A stretch of DNA of 64,000 nt from CBFIDE01 sp965661265 (lineage in GTDB: Bacteria; Bacteroidota; Bacteroidia; Flavobacteriales; Schleiferiaceae), in contig CBFIDE010000003.1 in assembly GCA_965661265.1 (NCBI GenBank), forward strand, positions 1 to 64,000, given 5' to 3'. Under the pieces are notes generated by a model that saw only the letters and a program-made list of their open reading frames with translations, did no database searches and was not told where the DNA came from. Both the position numbers and the translations under genes were made by a program. Below are positions 62,473-64,000 of this stretch, one piece after another. How positions within the stretch are numbered: the stretch's first letter is position 1; every line of letters starts with the position of its first letter.

Positions 62473-62954
62473 AAGATTTAAAAGAGATTTGGAAGATAGT
62501 AGAGGAAGTTTCCGATCCCGAGATACCCGTACTCAGTGTTACGGACATGGGTGTAATAAGAAATATAGAATTAGAGGGAAATAAAACAATAGTGACTATT
62601 ACCCCCACCTATTCAGGCTGCCCCGCTATGAATGAGATTGAAGAAAACATTAGAGTTAAACTAATTGAAAGTGGAATAGAAAATATTGAGATTAAGACTT
62701 CAATCTCACCACCCTGGACAACAGATTGGTTGACAGAGCGCGGTAAAAGAAAGCTTAAAGAATATGGAATCGCACCACCAGAAGGAAGCAGCCAAGATAA
62801 AAGAGCTCTTTTTCAGGACGCAAAGAAGGTTCAATGTCCATTGTGTGATTCAAGAGATACCGAAATGCTAAGTCAGTTTGGGTCTACAGCTTGCAAGTCT
62901 TTGTATAAATGCTTGAATTGCAAGGAGCCTTTTGACTATTTTAAATGCTTTTAG
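62469..62954 (+). CDS. paaD: Phenylacetate pathway Fe-S assembly protein PaaD (PaaJ)
   Basis: Maturation factor for the epoxidase, 161 residues. MIP18/DUF59 fold (VEEVSDPEIPVLSVTDMGVIR; TYSGCPAMNEIEENI) plus a C-terminal zinc ribbon with Cys pairs VQCPLCDSRD and KCLNCKEPF. The start is TTG at 62469, overlapping the LRR stop. It is the last gene of the paa transcript. Known from E. coli PaaD to be needed for active PaaABCE, likely in Fe-S delivery to PaaE. Confidence 0.94.
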   Translation: MKDLKEIWKIVEEVSDPEIPVLSVTDMGVIRNIELEGNKTIVTITPTYSGCPAMNEIEENIRVKLIESGIENIEIKTSISPPWTTDWLTERGKRKLKEYGIAPPEGSSQDKRALFQDAKKVQCPLCDSRDTEMLSQFGSTACKSLYKCLNCKEPFDYFKCF

Positions 62955-63082
62955 TAGCAATATCTAGGTGTTTTTAAGTTAAAATAGACATTTTTTGAAG
63001 TTTTTGTTAGGAAAATAGCGGGGATTGTGTTAATCTTTTTTATTTGGGCTGCGGCTCTAATTAATTATTAACACAACAAATT

Positions 63083-63661
63083 ATGAAACAGCACAAAATT
63101 TAATGGCATTAGCGGCATTCGTTACTTTTGGATTCGCGGCAAACGCACAGAATGCAACAATAGATGCGCACGATATAAAGGTTGTTGTACCGTGTTATGC
63201 AATTTTAGATATTGAACCAGGTGTAGCTTCTAATGATATTACTCTAACAGCAACAGCTCCTACAGAAGCTTGAGACGCATTGGATTTATCTGGAGCAACA
63301 AATAGCGACTTATGGTTAAACTACTCTGCTCTTTTGAATGCAACTGGTAATAAATGGATCTGCATCTAGAAAGATTACACTAGCTCTTAACAATGCAACT
63401 CCTGTGAAGGTTATGATTTAACTTTTAGTAGCTTGAGCAGCTCAGAATAGTCAAGGTACCACAGGTAGCCAATCGGCAGCTTTAACACTTACTACTTCTG
63501 CTCAAGATTTAGTTACAACGATAGGTTCTGCTTATACTGCAACAGGTATCAATAACGGACATAATTTGACTTACTCTCTTATTGCTGCTACTCCAGGTTC
63601 TTTACAAGCAACTACTGGTGTTGATTATACTGTTACTTACACTTTTGTAGATAACCCATAA
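63083..63661 (+). pseudogene. Decayed secreted protein gene (multiple lesions)
   Basis: The pieces assemble into a signal peptide (ALAAFVTFGFAANAQ) and a mature protein rich in Thr/Ala/Asn, ending with VDYTVTYTFVDNP and TAA at 63659-63661. Lesions seen: a one-base loss in the A-run near 63086-63088, TGA at 63271 (probably once GGA), a frameshift near 63352 (probably one extra A), TAA at 63419 and TGA at 63434 (probably once GGA). The mature part resembles Bacteroidota secreted subunit-like proteins with several beta strands; I do not name a family. As drawn it cannot be expressed. Confidence 0.8.
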
Positions 63662-63689
63662 TATATCCATTTATTCAAAATTTTCTAGG

Positions 63690-63725
63690 AGGCCAGAAAT
63701 TCTGAATTTCTAGGCCGCTTTCTTA
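63690..63725 (+). terminator. Terminator after the decayed secreted-protein gene
   Basis: Long stem GGCC-AGAAAT/ATTTCT-A-GGCC with one bulge (63691-63700 with 63706-63716), followed by GCTTTCTT. It would end transcription of the decayed gene and separate it from the next fragment. Confidence 0.6.
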
Positions 63726-63736
63726 GTTTCAAACAC

Positions 63737-64000
63737 ATGGTCTTGAGCAGCATAAAATACATATTAATTCTTATGTTACTGAGCTTTTAGTCAATTGGAG
63801 CAATTGTGATTATCAATGGTTTGACCTATACTCACAAATTGAATCCTAGCAGTCAGCTTCAGAATAATATTTTGATTAAGAATATAGGCAAAGAAGAGGT
63901 CAGGGTAATCTTTTGCCAAAAAGACCTTGGTCTTCAGTGTGATATTCCAGGTTATACATTAGATAGTCTTGGGTCCAACTCAAGGACTCATGGAAAATAG
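63737..64000 (+). pseudogene. Broken start of a periplasmic-chaperone-like gene at the window edge
   Basis: The ATG at 63737 opens a signal peptide (IKYILILMLLSF), but TAG interrupts it at 63788-63790 (probably once CAG). The frame then stays open to TAG at 63998-64000. The product fragment IINGLTYTHKLNPSSQ and IKNIGKEEVRVIFCQKDL has the start of a beta-sandwich like pilus-type chaperones. The final TAG may be a further lesion or the window edge. The gene continues or ends outside the window, and the assignment is tentative. Confidence 0.5.

Noticed and set aside
55690..63790. Reassignment of TAG/TAA or TGA as amino acids (for example Gln or Sec)
   Set aside because: Many intact genes in the window end in TAA, TAG or TGA at the expected family length, and there is no SECIS-like context or needed Cys/Sec site at the TGA codons.

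Overview
The window is a piece of chromosome from an AT-rich member of Bacteroidota, most likely a marine-type Flavobacteriales. The evidence is a split ATP synthase operon without atpD/atpC, promoters of the TAnnTTTG type, a PorW/SprE-like type IX secretion lipoprotein, a C-terminal sorting domain, families largely confined to this phylum (IPExxxVDY, DUF4175, YwqK-type repeats), and several TTG starts. It is mostly core genome. I see no prophage, insertion sequence or CRISPR array.

Layout. 0-8 kb: a tyrosine recombinase, a gene-free structured stretch (about 1.46-1.58 kb), an outer-membrane-type protein, a histidine kinase with an S4-domain protein, then a leftward group (NtrY-like kinase, SIMPL protein, enoyl-CoA hydratase, small hydrolase). 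8-18 kb: the ATP synthase operon (atpB-E-F-H-A-G, leftward, preceded by a small membrane protein) facing away from porW, bactofilin and atpZ. A sorting-domain protein lies between them. 18-25 kb: secreted protein, M23 peptidase, rnhA, purN, acpP-fabF-rnc, IPExxxVDY protein and pyk. The pyk gene holds a 10-N scaffold gap flanked by two copies of the same 77 bases, an assembly artefact. 25-39 kb: pheS, two tandem paralogous lipoproteins, cvpA-like gene, pgk, holB, a methyltransferase, mnmG, ybeY, DUF4175, gltX, folB and tRNA-Cys. Both ends of mnmG carry parS-like palindromes, which suggests the window is near the replication origin.

39-46 kb: a metal ABC importer with two permeases (one fused to an MntR-like domain) and a binding protein, but no ATPase beside them; a cupin gene broken by one amber codon; an ALDH7-type dehydrogenase, a VIT1/CCC1 transporter, a peroxiredoxin-like protein and a DUF2911 protein. 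46-55 kb: NUDIX hydrolase, a large YwqK-repeat protein, a 419-bp AT-rich gap, rpiB, a lipoprotein hydrolase, an MBL hydrolase, an M1 peptidase, a coiled-coil membrane protein and RNase R. 55.5-58 kb: a decayed ECF sigma-factor locus in front of an intact outer-membrane protein. 58-63 kb: phenylacetyl-CoA epoxidase genes, paaE divergent from paaABC and paaD, with an LRR lipoprotein gene embedded between paaC and paaD. 63-64 kb: a decayed secreted-protein gene and the broken start of a second, chaperone-like gene.

The most unusual points are the two parS-like sites around mnmG, the probable ATT start of porW, the permease-regulator fusion without an ATPase, strong hairpins inside the atp operon, the LRR gene inside the paa operon, and a set of pseudogenes broken mainly by in-frame nonsense codons. 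I found no clear candidate for a wholly new defence or mobile system.
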